Assembly (NCBI GenBank): GCA_040382055.1 | Contig: JBEIGE010000012.1 | Span: 11,670 to 75,669, forward strand | DNA: 64,000 nt | Origin: JBEIGE01 sp040382055 | GTDB lineage: Bacteria > Pseudomonadota > Gammaproteobacteria > Burkholderiales > Burkholderiaceae_C | Direction: 5' to 3' | The notes under the pieces: model-generated | Databases searched by the model: none | Seen by the model: the letters and a program-made list of their open reading frames with translations, nothing else | Told to the model about the DNA's origin: nothing | Shown: positions 27,403 to 36,147 of the stretch, in pieces | Numbering within the stretch: the first letter of the stretch is position 1 | Layout: each line of letters begins with the position of its first letter | Position numbers and translations under genes: made by a program

Positions 27403-27825
27403 TTAATCCACCAACTCGGCCAATGCCTTGGCGTAACGGTTGGCGTGTGAACGCTCAGCCTTGGCCAGGGTTTCAAACCAGTCAGCAATCTCGTCAAAGC
27501 CTTCGCTGCGAGCGGTCTTGGCCATGCCGGGATACATGTCGGTGTACTCGTGGGTCTCGCCAGCCACTGCGGAGGCCAGGTTGTCACGGGTAGAGCCGAT
27601 GGGCATGCCAGTTGCCGGGTCGCCGGATTGCTCCAGGAACTCCAGGTGACCGTGGGCATGGCCGGTTTCACCTTCGGCGGTGGAACGGAACAGGGCTGCC
27701 ACGTCGTTCTGGCCTTCAATGTCGGCCTTGTTCGCGAAATACAGATAACGGCGGTTGGCTTGGGATTCGCCAGCGAATGCGTCTTTCAGGCATCCTTCCG
27801 TTTTGGAACCTTTCAGTGTTGCCAT
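27403..27825 (-). CDS. Rubrerythrin (ferritin-like domain only)
   Basis: A 140-residue di-iron protein that reduces hydrogen peroxide. The ferritin-like ligands appear as GESQANRRY (Glu), EGETGHAHGHLEFL (Glu and His), AGETHEY (Glu) and KAERSHANRY (Glu and His). The C-terminal rubredoxin domain of classical rubrerythrins (two CxxC pairs) is missing, so electrons must come from another protein, possibly the Fe-S protein encoded next. An AGGAGATTTCC site precedes the ATG at 27825. The gap of 119 bp to the Fe-S gene allows one transcript. Confidence 0.92.
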   Translation of the reverse strand: MATLKGSKTEGCLKDAFAGESQANRRYLYFANKADIEGQNDVAALFRSTAEGETGHAHGHLEFLEQSGDPATGMPIGSTRDNLASAVAGETHEYTDMYPGMAKTARSEGFDEIADWFETLAKAERSHANRYAKALAELVD

Positions 27826-28008
27826 GGAAATCTCCTTAGGGTTGTTAAGTCAAACGTACCTTGAACAAATTTCAAGGACAATGAATATTAGTCACAGACA
27901 AGCCCAGCGTCTAATTGCTTGCGTCTATGTCACAAATTAGATAATGCTATTGATCGACAAATCCGATGCCTGTTCCCAATAAGAGTAGCCGCACAACCTG
28001 GAACCGTC

Positions 28009-29802
28009 ATGCCTGATGCCATGGGCCACCCCAACCCCGTTTTCACCAATGGCTATGAGTTCAGTCAGGGCTCAGGCTACACCCTGCCCGAATACCCGTT
28101 TGTTGAACCCCCGGAGCTGCGCAGTGGCCGGGTGCTGCGGCATCCGGTGGTGGTGGTGGGTGCCGGCATTACCGGACTGACCCTGGCCTGCCGCCTGGCA
28201 CAGCTGGGAGTGCCCGCCGTGCTGGTTGATGAAGACAACACGGTAGGCGTCAAAGGCGCGGCATCGCGGGGAATTTGCTACACACAGAAATCCCTGGAGA
28301 TTTTTCACCGCATCGGCATTTATGAGCGCATTGCCGCCAGGGGCATTCAATGGAGCGTGGGGCGCACCTTTGCCGGCCAGGACGAGGTGTATGCCTTTGA
28401 CCTGAAGCAGCAAAGCCAGTTTGGGCTGTCCAGCCAGCCGGCCTTCATGAATATCCAGCAGTTCTATATTGAAGGCTATCTGGTGGAGCAGTTGCAGCAA
28501 CTCGGGGGGGTCGAGGTGCGCTGGAAATCCCGGGTCACGGGCTTTGTTCAGCACCAGGGCTTTGCCACCCTCACCATCGACACGCCAGCCGGTGCCTACC
28601 CAATGGAAGCCACCCATGTGGTTGACGCCAGCGGCTCCCACACGCCCTTCCATGCCTGGTGTGGGGCAGGCATGACTTCGCGCCGGGGAGACGACCGCTG
28701 GTGCATTGCCGATGTGCGTTTCAAGGACCACCCGCCTTCTGAGCGCCACACCTGGATTGAAGCGCCGTTTAACGGCAACCGGGCCGTCTGGCAGCACCTG
28801 ATGGCCGACGATGTCTGGCGCATTGATTACCAGATGGAACCCGATGCGGATCCGCAATACGTGAGCCGGGAAGACGTGGTGATGGAGCGCTTGCGCCAAC
28901 AGTTCGGCCCCGATGTGCAATGCGAGATTGTCTGGGTCGGCCCCTATGCCTACCGCAGCCAGTGTCTGGACCACTTGCAGATCGGCAGTGTGTTTTTTAT
29001 CGGTGACACCGCAAAAATTGTCAGTCCTTTTGGTGCTCGGGGAGGCAATACCGGCGTGGCTGATGCCGACAACCTGGCCTGGAAGCTGGCTGCGGTGTTC
29101 AAGGGCCAAGCACCGCAGCGCCTGCTGGCCAGCTACCAGGAGGAACGGCATGAAGCCGCGGTAGAAAATGTCAGGGTGACCAACCGCACAGCGCGTTTTC
29201 TGCGGCCGGCAGACGGGCTGGAACGGCTGTTTCGCAACGCCGCGATCAGCCTCGCCAAGCAGTACCCGTTTGCCCGGTCACTCATCAACACCGGCCGCAT
29301 GGCTGTGGCCAACAACTACACCCGCTCGGGTATTTGTCACCGCACGGGCGGGGTATCAGTACAAAACGTGGTGTTTGAATGGGCAGACGGCACCGCCGGC
29401 ACGGTCAATGCGCTGCTGAACTGGGCCAACAGCGGCCTGCTGTTGCTGGTGTTTGGCCCGCTGGCCACCACAGACCTGCAACGCCTGCGCCAGTTATCAC
29501 GCCACGCACCGGTGCGGTGCGTGCAGGTGCTGGCTGGTGGCCGGGGTCAGGCTCGTCAAACACAAGCTCGTCAAAGCCTGGCGCGTGAACATGTGCTTGA
29601 CCCGCAGGGCGTATTGGCCAGTGCCTGCCACTTGCCCACGTCTAGCCCGGCTGCTGCGGGCAAGCCGGCGCAGTCGCGCCTGGTTTGGGCCCTGATCCGG
29701 CCCGATGGTTATTTGGCGGCCTACGGCGAGAAACTCGGCGGCGCGCTGGTACAGGCTGTTGGGCAAGCGCTGGGCCTGAGCACTTCAGGGGCAAACCTAT
29801 GA
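28009..29802 (+). CDS. FAD-dependent aromatic-type monooxygenase
   Basis: A 597-residue flavoprotein monooxygenase of the p-hydroxybenzoate hydroxylase/MhpA group. The FAD-binding GxGxxG motif is VVVVGAGITGLTLACRL (about residue 47), and the second FAD motif reads FFIGDTAKIVSPFGARGGNTGVADADNLAWKL in two parts around residues 330-360. A C-terminal thioredoxin-like region (about 440-590) resembles the extra domain of phenol hydroxylases. It probably hydroxylates an aromatic or polyketide-like substrate using NAD(P)H and O2; the substrate is not evident. The ATG at 28009 is one of several possible starts. Its stop overlaps the DUF2783 start in ATGA, indicating coupling. Confidence 0.87.
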   Translation: MPDAMGHPNPVFTNGYEFSQGSGYTLPEYPFVEPPELRSGRVLRHPVVVVGAGITGLTLACRLAQLGVPAVLVDEDNTVGVKGAASRGICYTQKSLEIFHRIGIYERIAARGIQWSVGRTFAGQDEVYAFDLKQQSQFGLSSQPAFMNIQQFYIEGYLVEQLQQLGGVEVRWKSRVTGFVQHQGFATLTIDTPAGAYPMEATHVVDASGSHTPFHAWCGAGMTSRRGDDRWCIADVRFKDHPPSERHTWIEAPFNGNRAVWQHLMADDVWRIDYQMEPDADPQYVSREDVVMERLRQQFGPDVQCEIVWVGPYAYRSQCLDHLQIGSVFFIGDTAKIVSPFGARGGNTGVADADNLAWKLAAVFKGQAPQRLLASYQEERHEAAVENVRVTNRTARFLRPADGLERLFRNAAISLAKQYPFARSLINTGRMAVANNYTRSGICHRTGGVSVQNVVFEWADGTAGTVNALLNWANSGLLLLVFGPLATTDLQRLRQLSRHAPVRCVQVLAGGRGQARQTQARQSLAREHVLDPQGVLASACHLPTSSPAAAGKPAQSRLVWALIRPDGYLAAYGEKLGGALVQAVGQALGLSTSGANL

Positions 29803-29984
29803 ACACCCACAATCAGCTGCAGGATGCCGATACCTTCTACGAGCAACTGCTGGATGCCCATGTCGGGCTCACCCGGGAGCAATCCGAACTGCTCAATGCC
29901 CGCCTGATCCTGCTGCTGGCCAACCAGATTGGCGATACCAGGGTTCTGGCCGAGTGCATTGCCGCCAGTAAAATTGTCGGATGA
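29799..29984 (+). CDS. DUF2783 domain protein
   Basis: A 61-residue acidic, helical protein: DADTFYEQLLDAHVGL followed by SELLNARLILLLANQIGD, the hallmark of DUF2783. Members sit directly behind an FAD monooxygenase of the type encoded upstream, and here the two genes overlap by 4 bp. Its own stop overlaps the valS start (ATGA again). A small helper or stabiliser of the monooxygenase is inferred from that fixed pairing; no activity is known. Confidence 0.85.
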   Translation: MNTHNQLQDADTFYEQLLDAHVGLTREQSELLNARLILLLANQIGDTRVLAECIAASKIVG

Positions 29985-32900
29985 CTGACACCACCGAACA
30001 CGCCGCGTCCACCAGCAATCTGCCAGAAAACGCGAACCAGAGCACGCAAGAGAACACCCAGCCCGGCCTCAACAGCCTGTCCAAATCTTTCGAACCCGCG
30101 GCCATTGAAGCCCAATGGGGGCCTGAATGGGAACAACGCGGCTACGGCAAAGCGGGTTTTCGCGGCACCAGCGCGCCGGATGCGGCGGCTGCCGCCGAGG
30201 GCAAAAACTTCTCCATCCAGCTGCCGCCCCCCAACGTGACCGGCACGCTGCATATGGGCCATGCGTTCAACCAGACCATCATGGACAGCCTGACCCGCTA
30301 CCACCGCATGGCCGGTTTCAACACCGCGTGGATTCCGGGCACCGACCACGCCGGCATTGCGACCCAGATCGTGGTGGAGCGCCAGCTGCAAGAGCAAAAA
30401 ATCAGCCGCCACGACCTGGGCCGCGAGGCCTTCACCAAGAAGGTGTGGGAGTGGAAAGAAAAGTCCGGCGACACCATCACCACCCAGATGCGCCGCATGG
30501 GCGACAGCGTGGACTGGAGCCGCGAGTACTTCACCATGGACCCCAAGCTGTCGCAAACGGTCACTGAGACCTTTGTGCAGCTCTACGAGCAAGGCCTGAT
30601 CTACCGCGGCAAACGCCTCGTGAACTGGGACCCGGTACTGCAAAGCGCGGTGAGCGACCTGGAAGTGGAGAACGAAGAGCGCAACAGCTTTATGTGGCAC
30701 ATCCTGTACCCGTTCAGCGATGGCCCGCAAACCGCGGCTGACGGCACCCCTTTGCGCGGCATGCACATTGCCACCACACGCCCCGAGACCATGCTGGCCG
30801 ATGGCGCGCTCTGTGTGCACCCCGACGACGAGCGCTACCAACACCTGATCGGCAAGCTGGTCGACCTGCCCCTGTGCGACCGCAAAATTCCCATCATTGC
30901 GGATGATTTCGTCGATAAGGAATTCGGCAGCGGCTGCGTCAAGATCACTGGTGCGCATGACTTTAACGACTACGCTTGTTCTCAGCGCAACGGGCTGCCG
31001 CTGATCACTATCTTCACGCTGGACGCCAAAATCAACGAAAACGGCCCCGCCGCCTACCGTGGCCTGGACCGCTACGACTGCCGCAAGGCCGTATTGAAAG
31101 ACTTGGAAGAACAAGGCTTTCTGGAAAAAGCCGTGCCCCACAAAAACATGGTACCGGTGTGCGCCCGTACAGGGCAGGTGGTCGAGCCCATGTTGACGGA
31201 CCAATGGTTTGTCGCGGTGAACAAGTTGGGTACCGGCGATGCAACCGGAAAGTCCATTGCCCAAAAAGCCATAGCCGCCGTACAGAGCGGCGAGGTGAAG
31301 TTTGTGCCCGAGAACTGGGTCAACACCTACAACCAGTGGATGAACAACATCACCGACTGGTGCATCAGCCGCCAGCTGTGGTGGGGGCATCAAATTCCGG
31401 CCTGGTATGGCGACAACGGTTCAATTTTTGTAGCAAAGAATGAAGACCAGGCAAGGGCCAAGGCCACAAAAGAGGGATATACCGGACCCTTGACGCGGGA
31501 TGAAGACGTGTTAGACACCTGGTACTCCAGCGCACTGGTTCCGTTTTCAACCATGGGCTGGAACCCCGATGCAGCGGGCGAGCGTACCGGAGCTGCACGC
31601 AGCGATTTGGCGAGCGCAGCGAGTATGAGCAAGGGCGGTTCCGGTACGCTCGCCAGCGGAACCAACGCCAACAGCAAAGCCAACGCCACCAGCCTCGCCG
31701 ACTACGACCTCTACCTCCCCAGCAGCACCCTGGTCACCGGCTACGACATCATCTTCTTCTGGGTCGCCCGCATGATCATGATGTCCACGCACTTCACCGG
31801 CAAGGTGCCCTTCAAACACGTCTACATCCACGGCCTGGTGCGCGATGCGCAGGGCCAGAAAATGAGCAAGAGCGAGGGCAATGTGCTTGATCCGGTTGAC
31901 CTGATCGACGGCATTGAACTCGGTCCCCTGCTGACCAAACGCACCACCGGCCTGCGCAAGCCCGAAACCGCGCCGCAGGTCCGTAAAAACACGGAAAAAG
32001 AATTTCCCGCCGGTATTCCCGCCTTTGGTGCCGACGCCCTGCGCTTTACCTTTGCCTCACTGGCCTCGCTGGGACGCAACATCAACTTCGATGCCAAGCG
32101 CTGCGAGGGCTACCGCAACTTCTGCAACAAACTGTGGAACGCCACCCGCTTTGTGCTGATGAATTGCGAAGGCCAGGACTGCGGGCTCAAAGAACACACC
32201 AAAGCAGAATGTGCTGTAGGTGGCCCGGCGCATGGATATTTGTCATTCACCGCGGCCGATCGCTGGATTGTGTCTTTGCTGCAGCAAGCAGAGGCCGAAG
32301 TGGCCCAGGGCTTTGCTGATTACCGGCTGGACAATGTGGCCAACACCGTCTACAACCTGGTCTGGAATGAGTTCTGCGACTGGTACCTGGAAATCGCCAA
32401 GGTGCAGATCAGCACCGGCAACGAGGCCCAAAAACGCGGCACCCGCCGCACCCTCATCCGCACGCTGGAAACCCTGCTGCGACTGGCCCACCCCATCATC
32501 CCGTTCATCACCGAGGCTTTATGGCAAAAGGTGTCCGTGGTTGCGGGGCGGTCCGGCCCGTCTGTGAGCATCGCGGCCTACCCGGTCAGTCAGCCCGAGC
32601 GCATAGACCAGGACGCCATAGCCCAGGTTTCAAAACTCAAGCAGTTGGTTGACGCCTGCCGCAACTTGCGTGGCGAGATGAGCGTGTCTCCTGCCACCCG
32701 GCTGCCCCTGTATGCGGTGGCCAGCACGGCGGCAGAAGCAGTTTTTCTGCGCCAGTCGGCACCGGTGCTGCAAGCGCTGGCCAAGCTCAATGAAGTGCGG
32801 GTGTTTGATGACGACACGTCGTGGACCGCAGCGGCGCAAGCTGCACCGGTGGCCGTGGTGGGTGAGACCCGAATCTGCCTGTTCATGCAAGTGGACGTGG

Positions 32901-33094
32901 CGGCCGAGAAATTGCGTTTGGGTAAAGAGGTGTCGCGCCTTGAGGGAGAAATTGCCAAGGCCCAGGTGAAGTTGGGCAACGAAGCCTTTGTGGCCAAGGC
33001 ACCACCGGCCGTGATAGAGCAGGAGCGCAAGCGGGTGGCTGATTTTGTGGCTACGCTGGAGAAGGTCAAAGACCAGCTGGGGCGCTTGGGCTAA
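29981..33094 (+). CDS. valS: Valyl-tRNA synthetase
   Basis: ValRS charges tRNA-Val. The 1037-residue class I synthetase has the HIGH-type motif HMGH at 91-94 (NVTGTLHMGH), KMSKS at 627-631, the editing domain with TTRPETMLADGA, the anticodon-binding domain after about 700, and the C-terminal coiled coil (about 985-1035, KEVSRLEGEIAKAQVKLGNEAF). It is longer than the E. coli enzyme (951). An extra segment at about residues 532-570 (ERTGAARSDLASAAS...SKANATS) sits between the catalytic halves and is encoded by a palindromic repeat. The N-terminal 35 residues are disordered and Asn/Thr/Ser rich. Overlap with DUF2783 is unusual for a housekeeping gene. Confidence 0.96.
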   Translation: MTDTTEHAASTSNLPENANQSTQENTQPGLNSLSKSFEPAAIEAQWGPEWEQRGYGKAGFRGTSAPDAAAAAEGKNFSIQLPPPNVTGTLHMGHAFNQTIMDSLTRYHRMAGFNTAWIPGTDHAGIATQIVVERQLQEQKISRHDLGREAFTKKVWEWKEKSGDTITTQMRRMGDSVDWSREYFTMDPKLSQTVTETFVQLYEQGLIYRGKRLVNWDPVLQSAVSDLEVENEERNSFMWHILYPFSDGPQTAADGTPLRGMHIATTRPETMLADGALCVHPDDERYQHLIGKLVDLPLCDRKIPIIADDFVDKEFGSGCVKITGAHDFNDYACSQRNGLPLITIFTLDAKINENGPAAYRGLDRYDCRKAVLKDLEEQGFLEKAVPHKNMVPVCARTGQVVEPMLTDQWFVAVNKLGTGDATGKSIAQKAIAAVQSGEVKFVPENWVNTYNQWMNNITDWCISRQLWWGHQIPAWYGDNGSIFVAKNEDQARAKATKEGYTGPLTRDEDVLDTWYSSALVPFSTMGWNPDAAGERTGAARSDLASAASMSKGGSGTLASGTNANSKANATSLADYDLYLPSSTLVTGYDIIFFWVARMIMMSTHFTGKVPFKHVYIHGLVRDAQGQKMSKSEGNVLDPVDLIDGIELGPLLTKRTTGLRKPETAPQVRKNTEKEFPAGIPAFGADALRFTFASLASLGRNINFDAKRCEGYRNFCNKLWNATRFVLMNCEGQDCGLKEHTKAECAVGGPAHGYLSFTAADRWIVSLLQQAEAEVAQGFADYRLDNVANTVYNLVWNEFCDWYLEIAKVQISTGNEAQKRGTRRTLIRTLETLLRLAHPIIPFITEALWQKVSVVAGRSGPSVSIAAYPVSQPERIDQDAIAQVSKLKQLVDACRNLRGEMSVSPATRLPLYAVASTAAEAVFLRQSAPVLQALAKLNEVRVFDDDTSWTAAAQAAPVAVVGETRICLFMQVDVAAEKLRLGKEVSRLEGEIAKAQVKLGNEAFVAKAPPAVIEQERKRVADFVATLEKVKDQLGRLG
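31577..31654. repeat. Palindromic REP-like insertion in valS
   Basis: Perfect 15-bp inverted arms (GGCGAGCGTACCGGA at 31577-31591 and its complement at 31640-31654) surround 48 nt that include GGCGAGCGCAGCGAGTATGA. The element is in frame and adds a small-residue loop to ValRS. It looks like an inserted repeat tolerated because it lacks stops in this frame. Confidence 0.7.
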
Positions 33095-33169
33095 CACCAA
33101 GCCTGCGGATCTCCACCCCGAAGACTGGTTCAGACGGGTTCGGTACCGGTCAACTTCGGGGGTTGCGAC

Positions 33170-33397
33170 TCAGCGACGCCGCATCACGTGGATAAAGTCG
33201 TTGTCCTGGGTGGTCTGTTCCAGCAACTCGTTGCCGGTCTGCTTTGCAAAAGCCACAAAATCACGCACCGAACCGGCGTCCGTTGAGACAATTTTCAGGG
33301 TCTGGCCGCTGGCCATGTCTGACAAGGCCTTTTTGGCTTTCAGGATGGGCAGGGGGCAGTTCAAGCCACGGGCGTCAAGTTCTTTATCAATGATCAT
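33170..33397 (-). CDS. tusA: TusA-family sulfurtransferase
   Basis: A 75-residue TusA/SirA/YeeD family protein. The signature LDARGLNCPLPILKAKKAL is present, with the persulfide-carrying Cys 14 in CPxP. Such proteins hand sulfur from cysteine desulfurases to tRNA thiolation, molybdenum cofactor synthesis or other acceptors. An ATG at 33397 with AGAACTTGAG upstream is chosen; the frame is open further but only into non-conserved sequence. It lies downstream of the NUDIX and cysM genes on the same strand, a sulfur-related neighbourhood. Which acceptor it serves is unknown. Confidence 0.9.
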   Translation of the reverse strand: MIIDKELDARGLNCPLPILKAKKALSDMASGQTLKIVSTDAGSVRDFVAFAKQTGNELLEQTTQDNDFIHVMRRR

Positions 33398-33446
33398 CTC
33401 AAGTTCTTCCTTGTTCTCAGTGCGAGCGCAGCGGATTTTAAGCTGC

Positions 33447-33986
33447 TTAAGCGCTGGCTGACGTCTTGGGCCAATCCATAAACTGGGGCTCGTGCCCGCG
33501 CGAGCGCAACCAGTCTGCAAGCGCATAGCCCGTGCCTGCCGGCCAGCACCTGACCTGGTCGGGACTGTACAAGCGGTAATCGATCAATTCTGGCGACAAG
33601 CGGATTTGCCCTTCGCACACGGCATGGTAGGCAATGATGACCTGGTTCATGCGCTGAAAGTCATACACACCAATAAGATTGATTTGCGTGGCTTGAAGGT
33701 TGGTCTCTTCCTGAATCTCGCGCTCAATGCCCGCTTGGGGTGTTTCACCGGCTTCCATAAAACCGGTGATCAGCGCATACATTTTGTGGGCCCAGGCGGC
33801 ATTGCGCGCCAGCAAGACCTGGCCCTGGTATTCAACAACGGCAGCCAGCACCGGCACCGGGTTGTTCCAGTGGGTATAGCCGCAGGCCACACACCGCAAA
33901 CGCTCTTTCTCGCCCCCGTCCTCGAGTTGCGCCAACCACTGCAGCGGCTGGGCGCATTGTGGGCAAAACCGGAAAGCGCCGCTCAT
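33447..33986 (-). CDS. NUDIX hydrolase with N-terminal zinc ribbon
   Basis: A 179-residue NUDIX hydrolase. The N-terminal zinc ribbon has CPQC at residues 8-11 and CVAC at 32-35. The Nudix box spans about residues 75-97: G at the start, E six residues on, then REIQEE, as the consensus requires. This layout resembles the NADH pyrophosphatase NudC, although the NudC-specific SQPWPFPxS motif is absent; FQRMNQVIIAY occupies that region. Substrate is therefore a nucleoside diphosphate derivative of unknown type. It overlaps cysM by 4 bp (ATGA) and is likely cotranscribed. Confidence 0.87.
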   Translation of the reverse strand: MSGAFRFCPQCAQPLQWLAQLEDGGEKERLRCVACGYTHWNNPVPVLAAVVEYQGQVLLARNAAWAHKMYALITGFMEAGETPQAGIEREIQEETNLQATQINLIGVYDFQRMNQVIIAYHAVCEGQIRLSPELIDYRLYSPDQVRCWPAGTGYALADWLRSRGHEPQFMDWPKTSASA

Positions 33987-34885
33987 GCGGGAAACACGCC
34001 GGTTGAGAGGTAGCGGTCACCCCGGTCACAGACAATAAAAACAATGGTGGCGTTTTCCACCCGCTTGGCAAGCTCCAGCGCCACCCAGCACGCCCCGGCC
34101 GCAGAAATGCCCGCAAAAATACCTTCTTCGCGGGCCATGCGCCGGCACATCTCTTCGGCGTCTTCCTGGCTGACCAGCATCAGCTCATCCACATGGGAAG
34201 CGTCATAAATCTTGGGCAGGTATTCCTCGGGCCATTTGCGAATACCAGGGATACGGGAGCCGTCCTGCGGCTGGGCCCCCACAATTTGCACCAGTGCGTT
34301 CTTTTCTTTCAGGTAACGAGACACGCCGGTGATGGTGCCGGTGGTGCCCATGGCGCTGACAAAATGGGTCACACGACCTTGCGTGTCCGCCCAGATTTCG
34401 GGGCCGGTGGTCTCATAGTGAATGCGCGGGTTGTCCAAGTTGGCAAACTGGTCCAGCACCCGGCCTTTGCCGTTGCGCTCCATCTGGCTGGCCAGATCAC
34501 GCGCGTATTCCATGCCGCCGGATTTCGGGGTCAGGATCAGCTCGGCACCAAAGGCCTTCATGGTTTGTGCCCGCTCAATGGACAGGTCCTCCGGCATGAT
34601 CAGCACCATGCGGTAGCCCTTGATGGCCGCAGCCATGGCCAGGGCAATGCCGGTGTTGCCGGAAGTCGCCTCGATCAGGGTGTCGCCCGGCTTGATTTCC
34701 CCACGCTCCTGGGCACGGGCAATCATGGACAGGGCCGGCCTGTCTTTGACCGAGCCCGCCGGGTTGTTGCCTTCAAGCTTGCCCAAAATGATATTGCCAC
34801 GGGCTGCGTTTTGGGCAGCATCAATGCGCTGCAAAGCCACCAAGGGGGTTTTGCCAATCGCGTCTTCTATGGTTGGATATGTCAT
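33983..34885 (-). CDS. cysM: Cysteine synthase B
   Basis: CysM makes cysteine from O-acetylserine and sulfide or thiosulfate using pyridoxal phosphate. The 300-residue protein shows the PLP lysine K47 in NPAGSVKDRPA, the substrate loop TSGNTG, the phosphate-binding GTTGTITG, and the CysM-type motif EYLPKIYD. The ending IVFIVCDRGDRYLSTG with a Cys near the active site is characteristic of CysM rather than CysK. A second, broken copy of its first 15 or so codons lies 7 kb away next to tRNA-Leu. Confidence 0.96.
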   Translation of the reverse strand: MTYPTIEDAIGKTPLVALQRIDAAQNAARGNIILGKLEGNNPAGSVKDRPALSMIARAQERGEIKPGDTLIEATSGNTGIALAMAAAIKGYRMVLIMPEDLSIERAQTMKAFGAELILTPKSGGMEYARDLASQMERNGKGRVLDQFANLDNPRIHYETTGPEIWADTQGRVTHFVSAMGTTGTITGVSRYLKEKNALVQIVGAQPQDGSRIPGIRKWPEEYLPKIYDASHVDELMLVSQEDAEEMCRRMAREEGIFAGISAAGACWVALELAKRVENATIVFIVCDRGDRYLSTGVFPA

Positions 34886-34906
34886 CCGCCCTACTGTGCC
34901 ATAACT
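34842..34906. repeat. cysM 5'-end repeat, intact copy
   Basis: This stretch covers the first codons of cysM plus about 20 bp upstream. It is similar over about 65 bp to 41871-41936, including AAGG(G/T)GGTTTTGCCAATCGC and ACTGTGC(C/G)ATAA(C/T)TTC. The offset is about 7.03 kb, in the same orientation. Confidence 0.8.
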
Positions 34907-35125
34907 TCAAGCATTTCCCGCTCATTGGCCACCTCACCTTGCGTATCGCAGCCTCTACCTGAGCCCTGGCTTTGGCAACACTTTTGAAGCCGAACGTACT
35001 GATTTGGTGAACTTTTCGGGTTAACCCTGTCAGGGATGTCCCTTCATCAGCAGCCATATTCCCATTTTGTAAGTTTTCCGTAAGGAGGCCACTAAAAATG
35101 CGTCCCAACGACAGGCAAACACCCA

Positions 35126-35425
35126 ATGCTTCTGATTTATTCCTCCCTCAAACTCGTAGCCGAAATTGCGCTGATGGCAATGCTGGGCCAATGGCTGCTC
35201 GGATTGCTGGCCGGAGCGCGCAGGGACTCGAACATTTTTTATCAGATTCTGCAGGTCATCACACGCCCGTTTACCTGGGCGGCCAGGCTGCTCAGCCCCA
35301 AGCAGCTGGTGATTGACCGCCACGTGCCTTTGGTGGCTTTTTTGCTGGTCCTGATGATCTGGGTCTTTGCCACGATTCTGAAAATCCAGACCTGCGTTGA
35401 AATCGGGGTTGCGCAATGTCAATGA
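35126..35425 (+). CDS. Small membrane protein of unknown function
   Basis: A 99-residue protein with two hydrophobic segments, at about residues 8-30 (LVAEIALMAMLGQWLLGLLAG) and 67-88 (VPLVAFLLVLMIWVFATIL), joined by a loop with ITRPFTWAARLLSPK. It looks like an integral inner-membrane protein. It overlaps the following TPR gene by 10 bp, and the pair probably works together. I do not recognise a named family; a distant YggT-like fold is possible from the paired helices with an ITRP loop, but this is only a resemblance. The 240 bp before it, up to cysM, show no convincing gene. Confidence 0.7.
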   Translation: MLLIYSSLKLVAEIALMAMLGQWLLGLLAGARRDSNIFYQILQVITRPFTWAARLLSPKQLVIDRHVPLVAFLLVLMIWVFATILKIQTCVEIGVAQCQ

Positions 35426-36000
35426 GTAACCGCATCAATTACCTCTTCCTGCGACTGCAGGGCATGGCCCTGCTGGTGTTCAACCAGAAGCAGGCCGCGT
35501 TGTCGCGTTTCGATGCCATGTTGGTGCTGCGGCCCGATGACCGCTATGCACTGGCCAGCCGCGCCCATGTGCTGGCCCAATTGGGCCAGCGGTCGCTGGC
35601 CATTGCTGCGCTCAGGCAGCTGGTTGCGCAACAGACCGTCAATTCGGCCGCCTGGTTCAATCTGGGCTACATGCTTGAGGAAGACAAACAGCATGAAGCG
35701 GCCGAGGCGGCATTCCGGCGTGCGCTGGAGATTGAACCCCTGATGGATCGGGCCTGGTATGGCCTGGCTCTCATCCTGATCCAGACCCATCGGTATGACG
35801 AAGCGGTGCTTGCACTGAAACGAAATACTGAACTGCAGCCCATGAGTCCGTTTGGCTGGTATCAGCTGGCGCGGGTTCATGTAGACCGGCACGAACCTGA
35901 GGAGGCGGTGAAGATCATTCGCCATCTCCGGGGGTTCGAGCCCAAAGTGGCGGCTCAGCTGGAACGCGAAACAGGATTGCGTGCTGCGCCATCCGCGTAA
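35416..36000 (+). CDS. Tetratricopeptide repeat protein
   Basis: A 194-residue protein made of TPR-type helix pairs. Recognisable units are ALLVFNQKQAALSRFDAMLVL, AHVLAQLGQRSLAIAALRQL, WFNLGYMLEEDKQHEAAEAAF with RALEIEP, and WYGLALILIQTHRYDEAVLAL, followed by WYQLARVHVDRHEPEEAVKI. Five consecutive repeats would form a short superhelix for protein-protein contacts. No signal peptide is present. The start overlaps the upstream membrane-protein gene, so it may be tethered to it. Confidence 0.83.
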   Translation: MSMSNRINYLFLRLQGMALLVFNQKQAALSRFDAMLVLRPDDRYALASRAHVLAQLGQRSLAIAALRQLVAQQTVNSAAWFNLGYMLEEDKQHEAAEAAFRRALEIEPLMDRAWYGLALILIQTHRYDEAVLALKRNTELQPMSPFGWYQLARVHVDRHEPEEAVKIIRHLRGFEPKVAAQLERETGLRAAPSA

Positions 36001-36147
36001 TTGAGTTGAGCAGTCTCGTAGAGTAGAAGAAGGGGCGGGAATCTCGCCCTGGTATTGAAGAAGCCGCGATCATGCATGCAGGCAACATCCTGCTGTGTGC
36101 TGGTCGCGAATTGCCCGCAAGGGTTTTATCTTGGAGGTAGGTTGAAC

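Noticed and set aside
29837..31393. Long open frame (518 codons) on the minus strand opposite valS
   Set aside because: It is a mirror of high-GC codon usage in valS, shows no family motif and overlaps a certain gene completely.
34886..35126. Minus-strand frame beginning MAADEGTSLTGL upstream of cysM
   Set aside because: It runs into cysM in another frame, has no recognised motif and partly overlaps the duplicated promoter region; not supportable as a gene.
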